NCBI GenBank assembly: GCA_014695195.1
Contig: JACJNW010000025.1
Span: 1-64,000 of the forward strand
DNA length: 64,000 nucleotides
Source of the DNA: Cyanobacteria bacterium FACHB-DQ100
Lineage (GTDB): Bacteria > Cyanobacteriota > Cyanobacteriia > Leptolyngbyales > Leptolyngbyaceae
Reading direction: 5' to 3'
Made by a program: the position numbers and the translations under genes
Notes under the pieces: model-generated
What the model was told of the DNA's origin: nothing
Databases searched by the model: none
The model's input: only the letters and a program-made list of their open reading frames with translations
In this document: in pieces, positions 10,442-20,151 of the stretch
How positions within the stretch are numbered: position 1 is the first letter of the stretch
Layout: each line of letters opens with the position of its first letter

Positions 10442-11920
10442 ATGCTGCCTGACGACAAGTTTTCTGTAGATCCTGCTGAGCATCGTCCTGACAAACCAGA
10501 AGAAGCCTGCGGGGTGTTTGGAGTTTACGCACCGGGAGAACCTGTAGCTAATCTGGCTTATTTTGGACTGTTTGCCCTACAGCATCGAGGTCAAGAATCT
10601 GCGGGAATTGCCACGTTTGAAGGAGATTATGTTCACCTTCATAAAGACATGGGTTTGGTAGCACAAGTCTTTAACGAAGCAAAGCTCAAAGAGCTACCCG
10701 GAGATTTAGCGATCGGTCATACTCGCTATTCGACGACCGGATCGAGCCGGGTGGTGAATGCTCAACCTGCGTTAGCAAAATCACGTTTAGGAACGCTGGC
10801 GTTAGCACATAACGGAAACTTGGTGAATACTCGTGAACTCCGTGAAGCATTAGCTGAAACGAATCACGATTTTGCGACAACAACGGATTCTGAAGCGATC
10901 GCGCTGGCGATCGCAGAAGAAGTCAATCGAGGAAATGATTGGGTCAATGGCGCGATCGCGGCGTTTAAGCGGTGTCAGGGTGCGTTTAGTCTCGCGATCG
11001 GGACTCCGGACGGCATGATTGGAACCCGCGACCCGAATGGGGTTCGTCCGCTCGTTTTGGGCACTTTGGCGCAGGAATCGCACGCTGCACCTTTGCGCTA
11101 TGTTTTAGCCTCAGAAACTTGTGGACTCGATATCATTGGAGCCGATTACGTTCGAGACATTCAGCCGGGTGAACTGGTGTGGATTACCAAGGACGGCATC
11201 GAGTCGATTTTCTGGGCAGAGCAACCCGCTCGCAAACTGTGCATTTTTGAAATGATTTATTTCGCCCGTCCTGATAGCATGATGCACGATGAAACGCTGT
11301 ACAGCTATCGGCTGCGAATCGGACGACAGCTTGCGAAAGAATCGACAGTGGATGCAGATATCGTGATTGCGGTGCCAGATTCGGGCGTTCCGGCTGCGAT
11401 CGGGTTTTCTCAAACTTCGGGCATTCCTTATGCCGAAGGCTTGATCAAAAATCGCTATGTCGGTCGTACTTTCATTCAACCGACTCAAGGAATGCGAGAA
11501 GCGGGAATTCGGATGAAGCTTAACCCGCTTAAAGATGTACTCGCTGGAAAGCGTGTGATTATTGTCGATGACTCGATCGTGCGTGGAACGACGAGCCGCA
11601 AGATCGTGAGAGCACTGCGCGATGCAGGCGCGATCGAAGTTCATATGCGGATTTCTTCGCCTCCGGTGACGCATCCTTGTTTCTACGGCATTGATACTGA
11701 CAGTCAGGATCACTTAATTGCAGCGACAAAATCAATCGAGGAAATTGCGAAGCAGATTGAGGTAGATTCGCTGCAATATCTCAGTTGGGAAGGAATGCTA
11801 GATTCAACTAGAGAAAATCCGGGTGAATTCTGCTCGGCTTGTTTTACTGGAGATTACCCGATCGCAATTCCTGAAACGGTGAAGCGATCGAAGTTAATGC
11901 TAGAAAAAACGGCGAAATAG
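10442..11920 (+). CDS. purF: Amidophosphoribosyltransferase PurF
   Basis: 492 aa, catalyses the first committed step of purine synthesis (PRPP plus glutamine to phosphoribosylamine). The N-terminal glutaminase nucleophile is Cys23 after a 22-residue propeptide (EEA|CGVFGV), so this is the Bacillus-type, self-processed enzyme. The PRPP loop is VIIVDDSIVRGTTS (~375-388). Cysteines in LCIFEMIYF, PCFYGID and FCSACF match the [4Fe-4S] ligands of that type. It follows purL on the same strand and ends at a strong hairpin terminator shared with clpP. Confidence 0.96.
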   Translation: MLPDDKFSVDPAEHRPDKPEEACGVFGVYAPGEPVANLAYFGLFALQHRGQESAGIATFEGDYVHLHKDMGLVAQVFNEAKLKELPGDLAIGHTRYSTTGSSRVVNAQPALAKSRLGTLALAHNGNLVNTRELREALAETNHDFATTTDSEAIALAIAEEVNRGNDWVNGAIAAFKRCQGAFSLAIGTPDGMIGTRDPNGVRPLVLGTLAQESHAAPLRYVLASETCGLDIIGADYVRDIQPGELVWITKDGIESIFWAEQPARKLCIFEMIYFARPDSMMHDETLYSYRLRIGRQLAKESTVDADIVIAVPDSGVPAAIGFSQTSGIPYAEGLIKNRYVGRTFIQPTQGMREAGIRMKLNPLKDVLAGKRVIIVDDSIVRGTTSRKIVRALRDAGAIEVHMRISSPPVTHPCFYGIDTDSQDHLIAATKSIEEIAKQIEVDSLQYLSWEGMLDSTRENPGEFCSACFTGDYPIAIPETVKRSKLMLEKTAK

Positions 11921-11921
11921 C

Positions 11922-11958
11922 AAACATGCCCACCGAATCCGATTCGGTGGGCATGTTT
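11922..11958. terminator. Bidirectional terminator between purF and clpP
   Basis: Perfect 18-bp palindrome arms (AAACATGCCCACCGAATC and its complement) separated by one base, between the convergent ends of purF and clpP. Each side ends in a short T run (GTTTCTT on plus, GTTTGCTATTT on minus). Confidence 0.8.
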
Positions 11959-11978
11959 CTTAAGAGCGAACGGCTAAA

Positions 11979-12584
11979 CTACTGCACAACCGCAGGACGA
12001 GCCGCAGACGGACGACGATCGATCACTTGATCAACCAATCCATACTCTTTTGCTTCTTCAGCCGACATGAAGAAATCGCGCTCAGTATCTTGTTCAATCC
12101 GATCGAGCGGTTGTCCGGTGTGATCTGCCAGATACGAATTGAGTCGCTGCTTGAGATACAGAATTTCTCTCGCTTGAATTTCGATATCGGTCGCTTGTCC
12201 TTGTGCGCCCCCTAGCGGCTGGTGAATCATAATTCGCGAGTGGGGTAAGCTCATGCGTTTTCCTTTAGTTCCAGCGCTGAGCAAGAATGCACCCATGCTG
12301 GCAGCAAACCCGACGCAAATTGTAGACACCTGCGGGCGAATTTGCTTAATCGTGTCATAGATACCCATTCCCGCGGAAACCGAACCGCCGGGGGAATTGA
12401 TGTAGAGATAGATATCCTTGTCCGGATCTTCGGCTTCGAGGAACAGTAGTTGTGCAACGACGAGGTTGGCAACATCCGAATCGATCGCGCTACCGAGGAA
12501 CACGATTCGTTCCCGCAACAGTCGGGAGTAAATGTCAAAGGCGCGTTCGCCCCGTCCGGAAGTTTCAATAACGGTAGGAATCAT
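11979..12584 (-). CDS. clpP: ATP-dependent Clp protease proteolytic subunit
   Basis: 201 aa cytoplasmic serine peptidase subunit that forms the heptameric ring partnered by ClpC or ClpX. The catalytic triad is Ser96 (FAASMGA), His121 (MIHQPLGG) and Asp170 (RDFF), matching E. coli numbering by one. The [10 protein letters not shown] strand (61-70) that aligns substrates is intact, so this is an active ClpP and not the inactive ClpR paralogue of cyanobacteria. No clpX lies next to it; many cyanobacteria carry several clpP copies. Confidence 0.95.
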   Translation of the reverse strand: MIPTVIETSGRGERAFDIYSRLLRERIVFLGSAIDSDVANLVVAQLLFLEAEDPDKDIYLYINSPGGSVSAGMGIYDTIKQIRPQVSTICVGFAASMGAFLLSAGTKGKRMSLPHSRIMIHQPLGGAQGQATDIEIQAREILYLKQRLNSYLADHTGQPLDRIEQDTERDFFMSAEEAKEYGLVDQVIDRRPSAARPAVVQ

Positions 12585-12735
12585 GAATCCAGCCCAGTAA
12601 TTTTTTTCATTTTAGCGAATGAACGCTCAGTCGTTGGGGTGTTTGCCGTACACAACGGATGCGCTAGAGTTTGCCTAACCTGAATAAACGGACTAAATTA
12701 TCGTCAAGGAATGTAAAGGTTGATTTGAGGTAGCT

Positions 12736-13476
12736 GTGAAAAGATCAAAGATTCTACTTTTGTCATTAACAGGAATTGCAGTGGCAGCAGTCTCCGGTGG
12801 TTATTATTTTTGGCGACAGTTCACCCAATTACCAGACTGGTACGCTAAGGAACAGTCTAGCCCTCGAACTTATACTCAAATTCAAGAATCCGGTGCTGCG
12901 ATCGAAAGAAAAATTGCCGCTCAAATTCAAACCAATCCGCAGCCTGCCAGTACAAATATTACGCCCAATTTCCCGGAGCCTCAGCCCTCTCAGCCTGTTC
13001 AGGTTGCACTGAGTTCTCAAGAATTAAACGATTTGCTTGTCACCAAAATCACTGAGAAAAGTGGCGGTAAAGGTTTACCCAATTCAGTGAAAGGGTTTCA
13101 CACTTCAGTGAAAAATGACCAGCTAAAAACTGGAGCGGTTGTGGATATTAAAGAGCTACAGAATAGCGGAATCGGATCACAACATCAGGCATTGTTAACG
13201 CAAATTACCGAAAAAATTCCGATGAGCGATCGCAAAGTTTACATCGGAATTGAGGGCAAGCCTGAGATCCAAAACGGCAAGTTACACTTCGATCAAAACG
13301 CCAAAATTCAGGTGGGAAACATGAGCTTTACGATCGCTGAAGTGGCGAACCGCTTAGGGGTGTCTCCTCAAAAAGTGCAAGACCAACTCAACCTCGAACT
13401 GAAGCTACGCGGCTTGACCGTAAAAGATATTAACTTCCAAGATGGCAATGCAGTTTTGAGCGGAGCCGCCAAATAA
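12736..13476 (+). CDS. Membrane-anchored hypothetical protein
   Basis: 246 aa from a GTG preceded by GAGGTAG. Residues 5-27 form a single membrane segment, followed by a Pro/Gln-rich linker (~60-90) and a soluble domain (~90-246) on the far side. The soluble part alternates SQELNDLL, a KGFHTSVKNDQ strand and a final GLTVKDINFQDGNAVLSG segment, which looks like a two-sided beta-sheet lipid- or ligand-binding fold, but I do not recognise the family. It is followed by a terminator shared with ycf35. Confidence 0.7.
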   Translation: MKRSKILLLSLTGIAVAAVSGGYYFWRQFTQLPDWYAKEQSSPRTYTQIQESGAAIERKIAAQIQTNPQPASTNITPNFPEPQPSQPVQVALSSQELNDLLVTKITEKSGGKGLPNSVKGFHTSVKNDQLKTGAVVDIKELQNSGIGSQHQALLTQITEKIPMSDRKVYIGIEGKPEIQNGKLHFDQNAKIQVGNMSFTIAEVANRLGVSPQKVQDQLNLELKLRGLTVKDINFQDGNAVLSGAAK

Positions 13477-13479
13477 AAC

Positions 13480-13520
13480 AAATCCTTTACAGGGTGCAGC
13501 AAGGACTCTGTAAAGGATTT
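13480..13520. terminator. Bidirectional hairpin terminator
   Basis: Perfect 13-bp arms AAATCCTTTACAG and CTGTAAAGGATTT with a 15-nt loop between the membrane-anchored hypothetical gene (+) and ycf35 (-). Confidence 0.75.
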
Positions 13521-13542
13521 ATGAGATCTAGCGACCGTGCAA

Positions 13543-13899
13543 TTAGCCGCGAACCTTCACTTGAATGTTTGCATTCTGCAAACCAGGGCGTTTTGCAACT
13601 GCGCTAAGGGTTTGCTGTACCGCATACTTTTGGTTTACCGAGGTCATCAGTTCTGCAAGGTTGTGCTTTCTTGCAACACCCCACAAGTCTGCAACAATGC
13701 TGTACGTGCCATCTTCGTTATGTACCCAGCCGATGTCATAGCTACCATCTAAAACAGCGACGATATCTGCGTGAACGCGCTGACAGCCCATTCCCCGAAC
13801 TTCAGCGTTGGTTTCTACTGTGAAACCCAGATCGCGCAACGAAACTTTAAGCAATTCTGCATCGGTGATTTTACTGCGGAGTGTACTAAAGTGTGACAT
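13543..13899 (-). CDS. ycf35: DUF1257 / Ycf35 family protein
   Basis: 118 aa matching the Ycf35 family conserved in cyanobacteria and red-algal plastids: the start MSHFSTLRSKITD, a central VETNAEVRGM and the DIGWVHNEDGTYSIVADLWG block (~55-74). Function is not established; the protein is small and soluble. It is a single gene, with about 240 bp of non-coding DNA upstream before the divergent doxX gene. Confidence 0.88.
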   Translation of the reverse strand: MSHFSTLRSKITDAELLKVSLRDLGFTVETNAEVRGMGCQRVHADIVAVLDGSYDIGWVHNEDGTYSIVADLWGVARKHNLAELMTSVNQKYAVQQTLSAVAKRPGLQNANIQVKVRG

Positions 13900-14143
13900 A
13901 GATTTTGTCCTTGCTTGAATGGGTGGTATGTAAGTTGTTTTGTTAACAGTAACAGTGGGAGAATCGAGCGATCGTCTACCTAAAGGCTTCTTTTTTAGGC
14001 TTATGTTTTTAAGCTTACAATAGTCTTGGGGTAGACAGCCGTTTAGACGATTGAGTTATGTAACGATTCCAGTAACGTAAAGCTTCGATTTTTGATCTGG
14101 GTTCGGTAAGATGCAACCAGTACCATTTTTGAGAAGCTAACAA

Positions 14144-14608
14144 ATGACCGTTACTCCGTCTGGGCGATCGCCCCTTTCAACGATTTTGCAGTCCGACCTT
14201 AGCCCCAATCCAGCGTTTCAAGCGGTTTGGTTAGGAGTGCGCGTTTTGGTGGGTGTATTAATGATTCACAATGGCTTTAGTAAATTAGCTGATGTTCAAG
14301 GCTTTGTTGATAATGTCATGAGCGTGATTGGCTTCCCGTTTCCATTATTTTTCACCTACTGTGCAGCGTATACGGAAATTGTTGCTTCAATTTTGTTAAT
14401 TTTCGGATTCTTCACGCGAATCAGTGCGTTGTCCTTAACGTTCACAATGCTAATCGCGGTTTATTTCCATCTGAAAAAAACAGGATTAGACGTTGGGCCT
14501 GTAGAAACAGCTTCGCTGTATATGCTGATTTATCTTTTGTTTACTGTCGGGGGCGGCGGGAATTTCTCGATCGATCATCTGTTGTCGCGGGGACGATCGA
14601 ATTCCTAA
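14144..14608 (+). CDS. DoxX family membrane protein
   Basis: 154 aa with four membrane segments (roughly residues 26-46, 58-82, 84-105 and 112-133). The VRVLVGVLMIHNGFSKLADVQGF start and the central FTYCAAYTEIVASILLIFGF are typical of DoxX. Relatives include subunits of thiosulfate:quinone oxidoreductase and redox-linked membrane partners; the role here is unknown. It ends at a long hairpin followed by a T run. Confidence 0.85.
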   Translation: MTVTPSGRSPLSTILQSDLSPNPAFQAVWLGVRVLVGVLMIHNGFSKLADVQGFVDNVMSVIGFPFPLFFTYCAAYTEIVASILLIFGFFTRISALSLTFTMLIAVYFHLKKTGLDVGPVETASLYMLIYLLFTVGGGGNFSIDHLLSRGRSNS

Positions 14609-14612
14609 AACG

Positions 14613-14682
14613 AATGGTCTAGCTCGGTAAATCTGCAAAACTGCTTCAGCTTTGGAAATCTACAGGACTAGACCATTTTTTA
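14613..14682 (+). terminator. Terminator-like inverted repeat after doxX
   Basis: Arms AATGGTCTAG (14613-14622) and CTAGACCATT (14668-14677), followed by TTTT. The loop is long (45 nt) and contains smaller pairings, so it may fold as a branched hairpin. Confidence 0.5.
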
Positions 14683-14700
14683 AAAAACTTGGGTGAGGGA

Positions 14701-14829
14701 TTATTCTTCCTCTTCGGTTTCGATCGGTTGTTCAACTGGCTCGTTTTCGGCTGTAATCTCTTCTAACGCTTTCTGAATCCAAATTCTCGATAAGTCGATT
14801 AAGCTAATGCTGTCGGGCACAGTGACCAT
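14701..14829 (-). CDS. Very small acidic protein (42 aa)
   Basis: A 42-codon gene too short for ordinary ORF calls. ATG at 14827-14829 is preceded by AAGGAGGAAC, a near-perfect Shine-Dalgarno, 8 nt upstream. The product starts MVTVPDSISLIDLSRIWIQK and ends in an acidic run of glutamates (ETEEEE). The N-terminal half would form an amphipathic helix. The strong ribosome binding site is the main reason for calling it. Function unknown. Confidence 0.65.
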   Translation of the reverse strand: MVTVPDSISLIDLSRIWIQKALEEITAENEPVEQPIETEEEE

Positions 14830-15079
14830 TGATTTGTTCCTCCTTCATCTATCCTAAAGCGTAGCGAACTACACCTTTAGTGGCATGAATAGGGCTACTT
14901 ATTGAAACATTTATTTACAATCTTAAATCTTGTCAAGATTGTATTTTAGATTGATTAACTTCGAGAATTGCAGAATCTCGGATTGCCCCTGTCCCTGGGA
15001 AGTTAGACGGAGACGATCATCAAATCTCTACTGTCTGTAACAGTCTCCTCGGCATTTGGTTTTCATTGCAAAAATAAAA

Positions 15080-15102
15080 GGGAGAAGTGATAAACTTCTC
15101 CC
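15080..15102 (-). terminator. tRNA-Leu terminator
   Basis: GGGAGAAG and CTTCTCCC arms with a 7-nt loop; on the minus strand, the direction of the tRNA, the stem is followed by TTTTATTTTTG. A classical intrinsic terminator just past the tRNA 3' end. Confidence 0.8.
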
Positions 15103-15113
15103 TTCCAACTTCA

Positions 15114-15194
15114 TGCGGATGGCGAGACTCGAACTCGCAAGGCAATGCCACACGCACCTCAAGCGTGCGCGTATACCAATTCCGCCACATCCGC
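15114..15194 (-). tRNA. tRNA-Leu (anticodon GAG)
   Basis: 81 nt on the minus strand. Acceptor stem GCGGATG/CATCCGC with discriminator A; anticodon stem CACGC/GCGTG around loop TTGAGGT gives GAG (reads CUC). A variable arm longer than usual and GTTCGAGTC in the T arm fit a class II leucine tRNA. CCA is not encoded. Confidence 0.93.
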
Positions 15195-15331
15195 CTAAGC
15201 CTTAACTACAATAGCAGATAAATCGCAATTTCGTGACAAATTTTTTCAAATTTTGTGGGATTGGCACGATCGCAGTTTTTGCACCCCCGATAGCGGTACA
15301 CTCAAAACCTTACTGACTCCCGCAACTGCTC

Positions 15332-16669
15332 ATGTCGTTTCACGCAACCCTAGATCAACTGGTTTCACTCCTCGGAGCATCAGCTCAAAATTTACCGGAT
15401 GCAACTGCGATCGGTCTGACAACCGATTCGCGATCGATCCAATCGGGTGAGATTTTTCTAGCCTTGCGGGGTGAGAAGTTTGACGGGCATGATTTTGTAA
15501 AGACTGCAATCGAGCAAGGTGCGGTCGCGGCGATCGTGGATGCTCAATTTGAAGCGGGTGATTTACCTGTTCTCGTGGTTTCGGATACCTTGCAGGCGTA
15601 TCAAACGATCGGGCATTGGTGGCGGAAACAGTTTAAAATCCCGGTGATTGCAATTACTGGATCAGTCGGGAAGACTACAACAAAGGAATTAATTGCAGCG
15701 GTTTTATTGAAATACGGCAAAGTCCACAAAACGCAAGCAAATTACAACAATGAAATCGGTGTTCCGAAGACACTCCTAGAATTAACTTCAGATCACGATT
15801 TTGCTGTGATTGAGATGGGAATGAGAGCGCCTGGGGAAATCGCATTGTTATCACAAATTGCAGAGCCGGATGTTAGCGTGATTACGAATGTAGGAACCGC
15901 ACATATTGGAAGATTGGGATCGAGAGCAGCGATCGCTCAAGCGAAATGTGAACTGCTGGCAGAAATGCCCAAAGATGCCATTGCAATTCTGAATCACGAT
16001 AATGCTTTATTGCTCGAAACGGCTGAGAAAGTTTGGCAAGGTCAAACCATCACCTACGGACTGCAGGGGGGTGATTTACAAGGACAACTCATTGATGCAG
16101 AAACGTTACAGGTCGGTGAGTTGAAGTTTGTATTACCGCTCCCCGGTGAACATAACGCGCTGAACTTCTTAGCCGCTTTAGCCGTTGTGCAAACTCTCAA
16201 TCTCGATGCTGCAAGGCTAACCGCAGGGGTCGAAGTTGAATTGCCCAGTGGCAGAGCGAAACGCTACGAATTACCCAACGATGTGGTGATTCTCGATGAA
16301 AGCTACAACGCAGGTTTAGAGTCGATGCTGGCATCTCTAAAGCTGTTAGCTCAGACTGAGGGCGATCGTAGAATTGCTGTGCTTGGCACGATGAAAGAAC
16401 TTGGTGACTGGTCGGTTCAGTACCATCAGCAAGTCGGTGAACAAGTGAGAAATTTGCAGCTTGATCAATTGTTGATTCTGGCTGACCCGGATGAAGCGCA
16501 AGCCATGGCGATCGCGGCTTCTCCCGTTCCGTCCGAGACTTTCACAACGCATACAGAAGTAATATCGCGGTTGAATGAATTGATTCGATCGGGCGATCGA
16601 CTTCTATTTAAAGCATCAAGAGCGGTGGGACTCGATCTCGTCGTAGCTGCCATCGTTCCATCCAAGTAA
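15332..16669 (+). CDS. murF: UDP-MurNAc-tripeptide--D-Ala-D-Ala ligase MurF
   Basis: 445 aa cytoplasmic ligase adding D-Ala-D-Ala in peptidoglycan precursor synthesis. The ATP loop is GSVGKTTTK (~110-118); the NYNNEIGVPKTLLEL motif (~132-146), EMGMRAPGEIALL (~155-167) and the C-terminal DESYNAGLESM segment (~325-335) are Mur ligase landmarks specific to MurF. Length fits. ATG at 15332. It has no other mur gene beside it, which is usual in cyanobacteria. Confidence 0.95.
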   Translation: MSFHATLDQLVSLLGASAQNLPDATAIGLTTDSRSIQSGEIFLALRGEKFDGHDFVKTAIEQGAVAAIVDAQFEAGDLPVLVVSDTLQAYQTIGHWWRKQFKIPVIAITGSVGKTTTKELIAAVLLKYGKVHKTQANYNNEIGVPKTLLELTSDHDFAVIEMGMRAPGEIALLSQIAEPDVSVITNVGTAHIGRLGSRAAIAQAKCELLAEMPKDAIAILNHDNALLLETAEKVWQGQTITYGLQGGDLQGQLIDAETLQVGELKFVLPLPGEHNALNFLAALAVVQTLNLDAARLTAGVEVELPSGRAKRYELPNDVVILDESYNAGLESMLASLKLLAQTEGDRRIAVLGTMKELGDWSVQYHQQVGEQVRNLQLDQLLILADPDEAQAMAIAASPVPSETFTTHTEVISRLNELIRSGDRLLFKASRAVGLDLVVAAIVPSK

Positions 16670-16854
16670 ACACCTCCTATCGACTGATCCCCAAGCTAAA
16701 ACAGTTGATTTACTCCTTTCAGTTGAGGGGTCTATCACTTGAGAAAGATGCTTATCCGCTCTCGCCTCAGCGATTCTGACATCAAAGGTAGTTCAAAATT
16801 GCAGCCTCACTGACACATCTCTTGTGTTGGGCGAAGTCTGATGAGGGAATTTCT

Positions 16855-19800
16855 ATGAGTCAAGTCACAAATTTAACTTGGGAACTCGGTCAGATCCTGG
16901 CACAAGTTCCAATCGATCGAGGAGTCACAACACCGGAGCAAGCGGCTTTGGTATTTTCAGGCCCTCGATTTTTTGTTGCTCTAATTTCGGGAATTGTATT
17001 AGCATTTGCATTCCAATTACTGTTTACAAATTTATCCGTTGCTGCCGGAATTTCTTACCTCGGACATTCTTCGGATGATCATGATTCGCATCATTCGCAC
17101 TCTAGCGGTGGTGGCGGCACGATTCGCAAAATCGGTACTGCTGTCGGTCTCTGGACACTAATCACCGTCACCATTTCGCTGTTTATCGCTTGCTTGCTGG
17201 CGGTGAAACTCAGTTTATTAACGACCGCAGCGCTGGGTGCGATCGTCGGTCTGGTGATCTGGGCGGCATACTTTACCCTGCTCGTTTGGGTGAGTTCTAC
17301 GACAGTGGGATCGCTGGTCGGTTCAGTGGTCAATACTGCAACGGCTGGATTCCAATCGATCGTCGGAACGGCAACGGCTGCACTCGGAGCAAGAGCCGTT
17401 AATCAGCAAGTCGTCTCGACCGCAGAAGCGGCAGCCGCAGCAGTCCGGCGAGAATTGGGTTCGGCGATCGATCCTGCCAATATTCGGGATTCTCTCGAAG
17501 ACTACATCGAACGGCTTCGTCCTGCACAATTGGATTTTGGTCGGGTGCGGCGTGAACTCGAAACGTTGGTGAATGATCCAGAACTGCAAAGCGTGATGGG
17601 TAGTGGCTCTGCGGTCGAGGTGATGGATCGGCTGCGCCATATCGATCGCAATACGTTTGCGAAATTGATTAGCGATCGCACGGATTTATCGAAACAAGAT
17701 GCAAACCGTTTGATCGATCAGCTTGATGCAGTTTGGAAAGATACGATCGGTCGCCATCAGCGCAAAGATCCGACGCAAGAGTTGGTGGAATATCTGAAGA
17801 CTGTTCAATCCGGACAAGTCAACATGAACGATCTCAATCGTCGTTTGGATCAGCTCACCGAAGAACTGCGCCGTCAAGGTCAGACGTTGCAAAACACGCA
17901 GCAAGATCAAATGTCGGGAATGCGCGATGCGTTCTCGTCCTTGGCGCAGCAAGGTGGAAAACAAGACCAAGCGAGCCTTGTCGATCGAGCGATGCAATTC
18001 GGTTTCTCAACTCTGATGGGAACCGTGATGGGGCGGACAGACCTGAAGGATCTCGATGTTGAAAAGATCATCGGACAGATTCAATCGGCTCGCGATAAGG
18101 TGATGTCGGGCGCACAAAAAGCCACGAGTCAGGTTTCGTCGGGCTTTAGTCCGATTAAAGCCGATGTTGAGAACTATCTGCTAAATACCTATTCCTGGCA
18201 CTTCAATCGGGAAACCTTAGACAGCGAATTCCGCGAATTGCTTCACGATCCGGAAGCCGATCCGGGTGCGGTGAGACGCGAACTCGAACGGCTAAATCGT
18301 GGCGATTTCGTCAATCTCTTAACTCAACGTGGAGATTTACCGGCAGCACGAGTTGCTGAGATTGCCGATCAGCTTGAAACAATTCGGGCAGCGACTCTGA
18401 GCCAAGTTCAAACGGCTGAAGACCATCACGAAACGACCGATCTTCGCAGTCGCGTTGAGAACTACTTGCGATCGACGAACAAAGATGAACTCGACCCCGA
18501 CGCGATCGAGCGGGAAGTGTCGCTACTGCTCGAAGACCCCGAAGCAGGCTACGACGCGCTGAAGAATCGCTTGAGCCATTTCGATCGCGATACCCTGACG
18601 CAGTTGTTATCGCAGCGTCAGGATCTCACCCCGGAAGAGTCCGATCGCATTATTACTCGCTTTGAAAGCACGCGCGATCGTGTCCTCAATTCAGCTCAAG
18701 AAGCGCAAAACCGCGTTCGTTCTGAAGCCGAAGCCCTGCGGCTCAGAGTCGAATCTTATCTGCGAAACACCAACAAATCCGAACTCGATCCGGAAGGTAT
18801 TAAGCGCGATTTCCGCTTGTTGCTTGACGATCCGCAAGCTGGATCTTCTGCACTGCGGGCACGCCTGAGCCAGTTCGATCGCGATACGCTCGTTCAATTG
18901 CTATCGCAGCGTCAAGACCTCGCGCCGGAAGAAGCCGATCGGATCATCGGTCAGCTTGAAGATGTGCGAAACACGGTGATGCACGCGCCGCAAATCGCCG
19001 TTCACAAAGCGCAAGATCAAATCGATTACGTCATCAGCACGATCGAACGCTATCTCCGCAACACGCATCTCTCTGAACTTGATCCGGATGGCATCAAGAG
19101 CGATCTAAATGCGTTGCTGAGCGATCCGAAAACAGGCGGTTCTCGCTTGAGAAGAAGACTGTCGCAAGTCGATCGCGACACGATCGTCAAACTGTTAGCA
19201 CAACGTCCCGATCTGACGGAAGCGCAAGCCAATCAGATGGTCGATCAAGTGCTGTCATCCATTCGGAGTGTGGCGCGATCGCCGCGTCGCTTGGCATCGA
19301 GAACCCAACAGCGGGTGCTCAACTTCCAATCGGCATTTGAGAACTATCTGCGGAATACGCAGAAAGAAGAACTCAATCCCGACGGCATCAAGCGCGATCT
19401 GCAATTGCTACTGCGCGATCCAAAGGCTGGATTTGGTAGCTTCGGCGATCGCTTATCCCACATGGATCGCTCGACGATCGTGGCGCTTCTAGCTCAACGA
19501 AACGACATGACCGAGGAAGAAGCGAACCGCGTGGTTGATCAAGTGCTTTCGGTGCGTGAACAGTTCATGGCACAGATCCAAGCGATCCAGAACCGGATTC
19601 AAGGCGTAATCGACGGCATTCTCGATCGCATTCGCAATTACTTGAATTCGCTAGATCGCCCGGAGCTGAACTATGAAGGCATTCGGACTGATCTGCGGAC
19701 GCTGTTCCATGATCCGCAAGCGGGCTTTGATGCGTTGCGCGATCGTTTAGGTAGCTTTAACCGCGAGACGGTTGTAGCGCTGCTCTCATCCCGCGAGGAC

Positions 19801-20049
19801 ATCTCGGAAGCTGAAGCAAACCGAATTGTCGATCAAGTGGAACACGCGAGAACTTCAGTTCTGCGACGTGCAGAACGGATTCAAACCGAAACCCAACATC
19901 GGCTTGAAGAAGTCAAGCGACAAGCCAAAAAGCAAGCCGAAGAAACCCGCAAAGCGGCAGAAACAGCAGCTTGGTGGTTGTTTGGAACCGCGTTAATCTC
20001 GGCAGGCGCATCGGCTCTTGCAGGCGCGATCGCGGTCGGTGGTCTCTAA
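16855..20049 (+). CDS. Membrane protein with seven tandem ~80-residue repeats
   Basis: 1064 aa from ATG 16855, preceded by GAGG; an upstream GTG-type start (16822) is less likely. Three hydrophobic segments lie in the first ~170 residues with a His/Asp/Ser-rich loop (HSSDDHDSHHSHSS) between the first two, then a long charged helical region, and one last membrane segment at the C-terminus (WWLFGTALISAGASALAGAI). The central part carries seven degenerate copies of a unit built on [VES]YLRNT..ELDP.GIK.D...LL.DP.AG...L..RLS..DRDT...LL.QR.DLT.EEA.RI..Q. Function unknown; conserved architecture suggests a membrane-tethered helical rod or scaffold. Confidence 0.8.
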   Translation: MSQVTNLTWELGQILAQVPIDRGVTTPEQAALVFSGPRFFVALISGIVLAFAFQLLFTNLSVAAGISYLGHSSDDHDSHHSHSSGGGGTIRKIGTAVGLWTLITVTISLFIACLLAVKLSLLTTAALGAIVGLVIWAAYFTLLVWVSSTTVGSLVGSVVNTATAGFQSIVGTATAALGARAVNQQVVSTAEAAAAAVRRELGSAIDPANIRDSLEDYIERLRPAQLDFGRVRRELETLVNDPELQSVMGSGSAVEVMDRLRHIDRNTFAKLISDRTDLSKQDANRLIDQLDAVWKDTIGRHQRKDPTQELVEYLKTVQSGQVNMNDLNRRLDQLTEELRRQGQTLQNTQQDQMSGMRDAFSSLAQQGGKQDQASLVDRAMQFGFSTLMGTVMGRTDLKDLDVEKIIGQIQSARDKVMSGAQKATSQVSSGFSPIKADVENYLLNTYSWHFNRETLDSEFRELLHDPEADPGAVRRELERLNRGDFVNLLTQRGDLPAARVAEIADQLETIRAATLSQVQTAEDHHETTDLRSRVENYLRSTNKDELDPDAIEREVSLLLEDPEAGYDALKNRLSHFDRDTLTQLLSQRQDLTPEESDRIITRFESTRDRVLNSAQEAQNRVRSEAEALRLRVESYLRNTNKSELDPEGIKRDFRLLLDDPQAGSSALRARLSQFDRDTLVQLLSQRQDLAPEEADRIIGQLEDVRNTVMHAPQIAVHKAQDQIDYVISTIERYLRNTHLSELDPDGIKSDLNALLSDPKTGGSRLRRRLSQVDRDTIVKLLAQRPDLTEAQANQMVDQVLSSIRSVARSPRRLASRTQQRVLNFQSAFENYLRNTQKEELNPDGIKRDLQLLLRDPKAGFGSFGDRLSHMDRSTIVALLAQRNDMTEEEANRVVDQVLSVREQFMAQIQAIQNRIQGVIDGILDRIRNYLNSLDRPELNYEGIRTDLRTLFHDPQAGFDALRDRLGSFNRETVVALLSSREDISEAEANRIVDQVEHARTSVLRRAERIQTETQHRLEEVKRQAKKQAEETRKAAETAAWWLFGTALISAGASALAGAIAVGGL

Positions 20050-20075
20050 TTGACTCGCGTTTAGCCTAGCGAATA

Positions 20076-20117
20076 AAAGTCAGCCCTCCACTACTCAAAA
20101 GCGGAGGGCTGACTTTT
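20076..20117 (+). terminator. Strong intrinsic terminator
   Basis: AAAGTCAGCCCTCC and GGAGGGCTGACTTT form 14-bp arms around a 13-nt loop, followed by TTTTT. It ends the repeat-protein gene. Confidence 0.88.
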
Positions 20118-20151
20118 TTAAAGCTAAATTGCAAAACTGGTAAACACCGTT

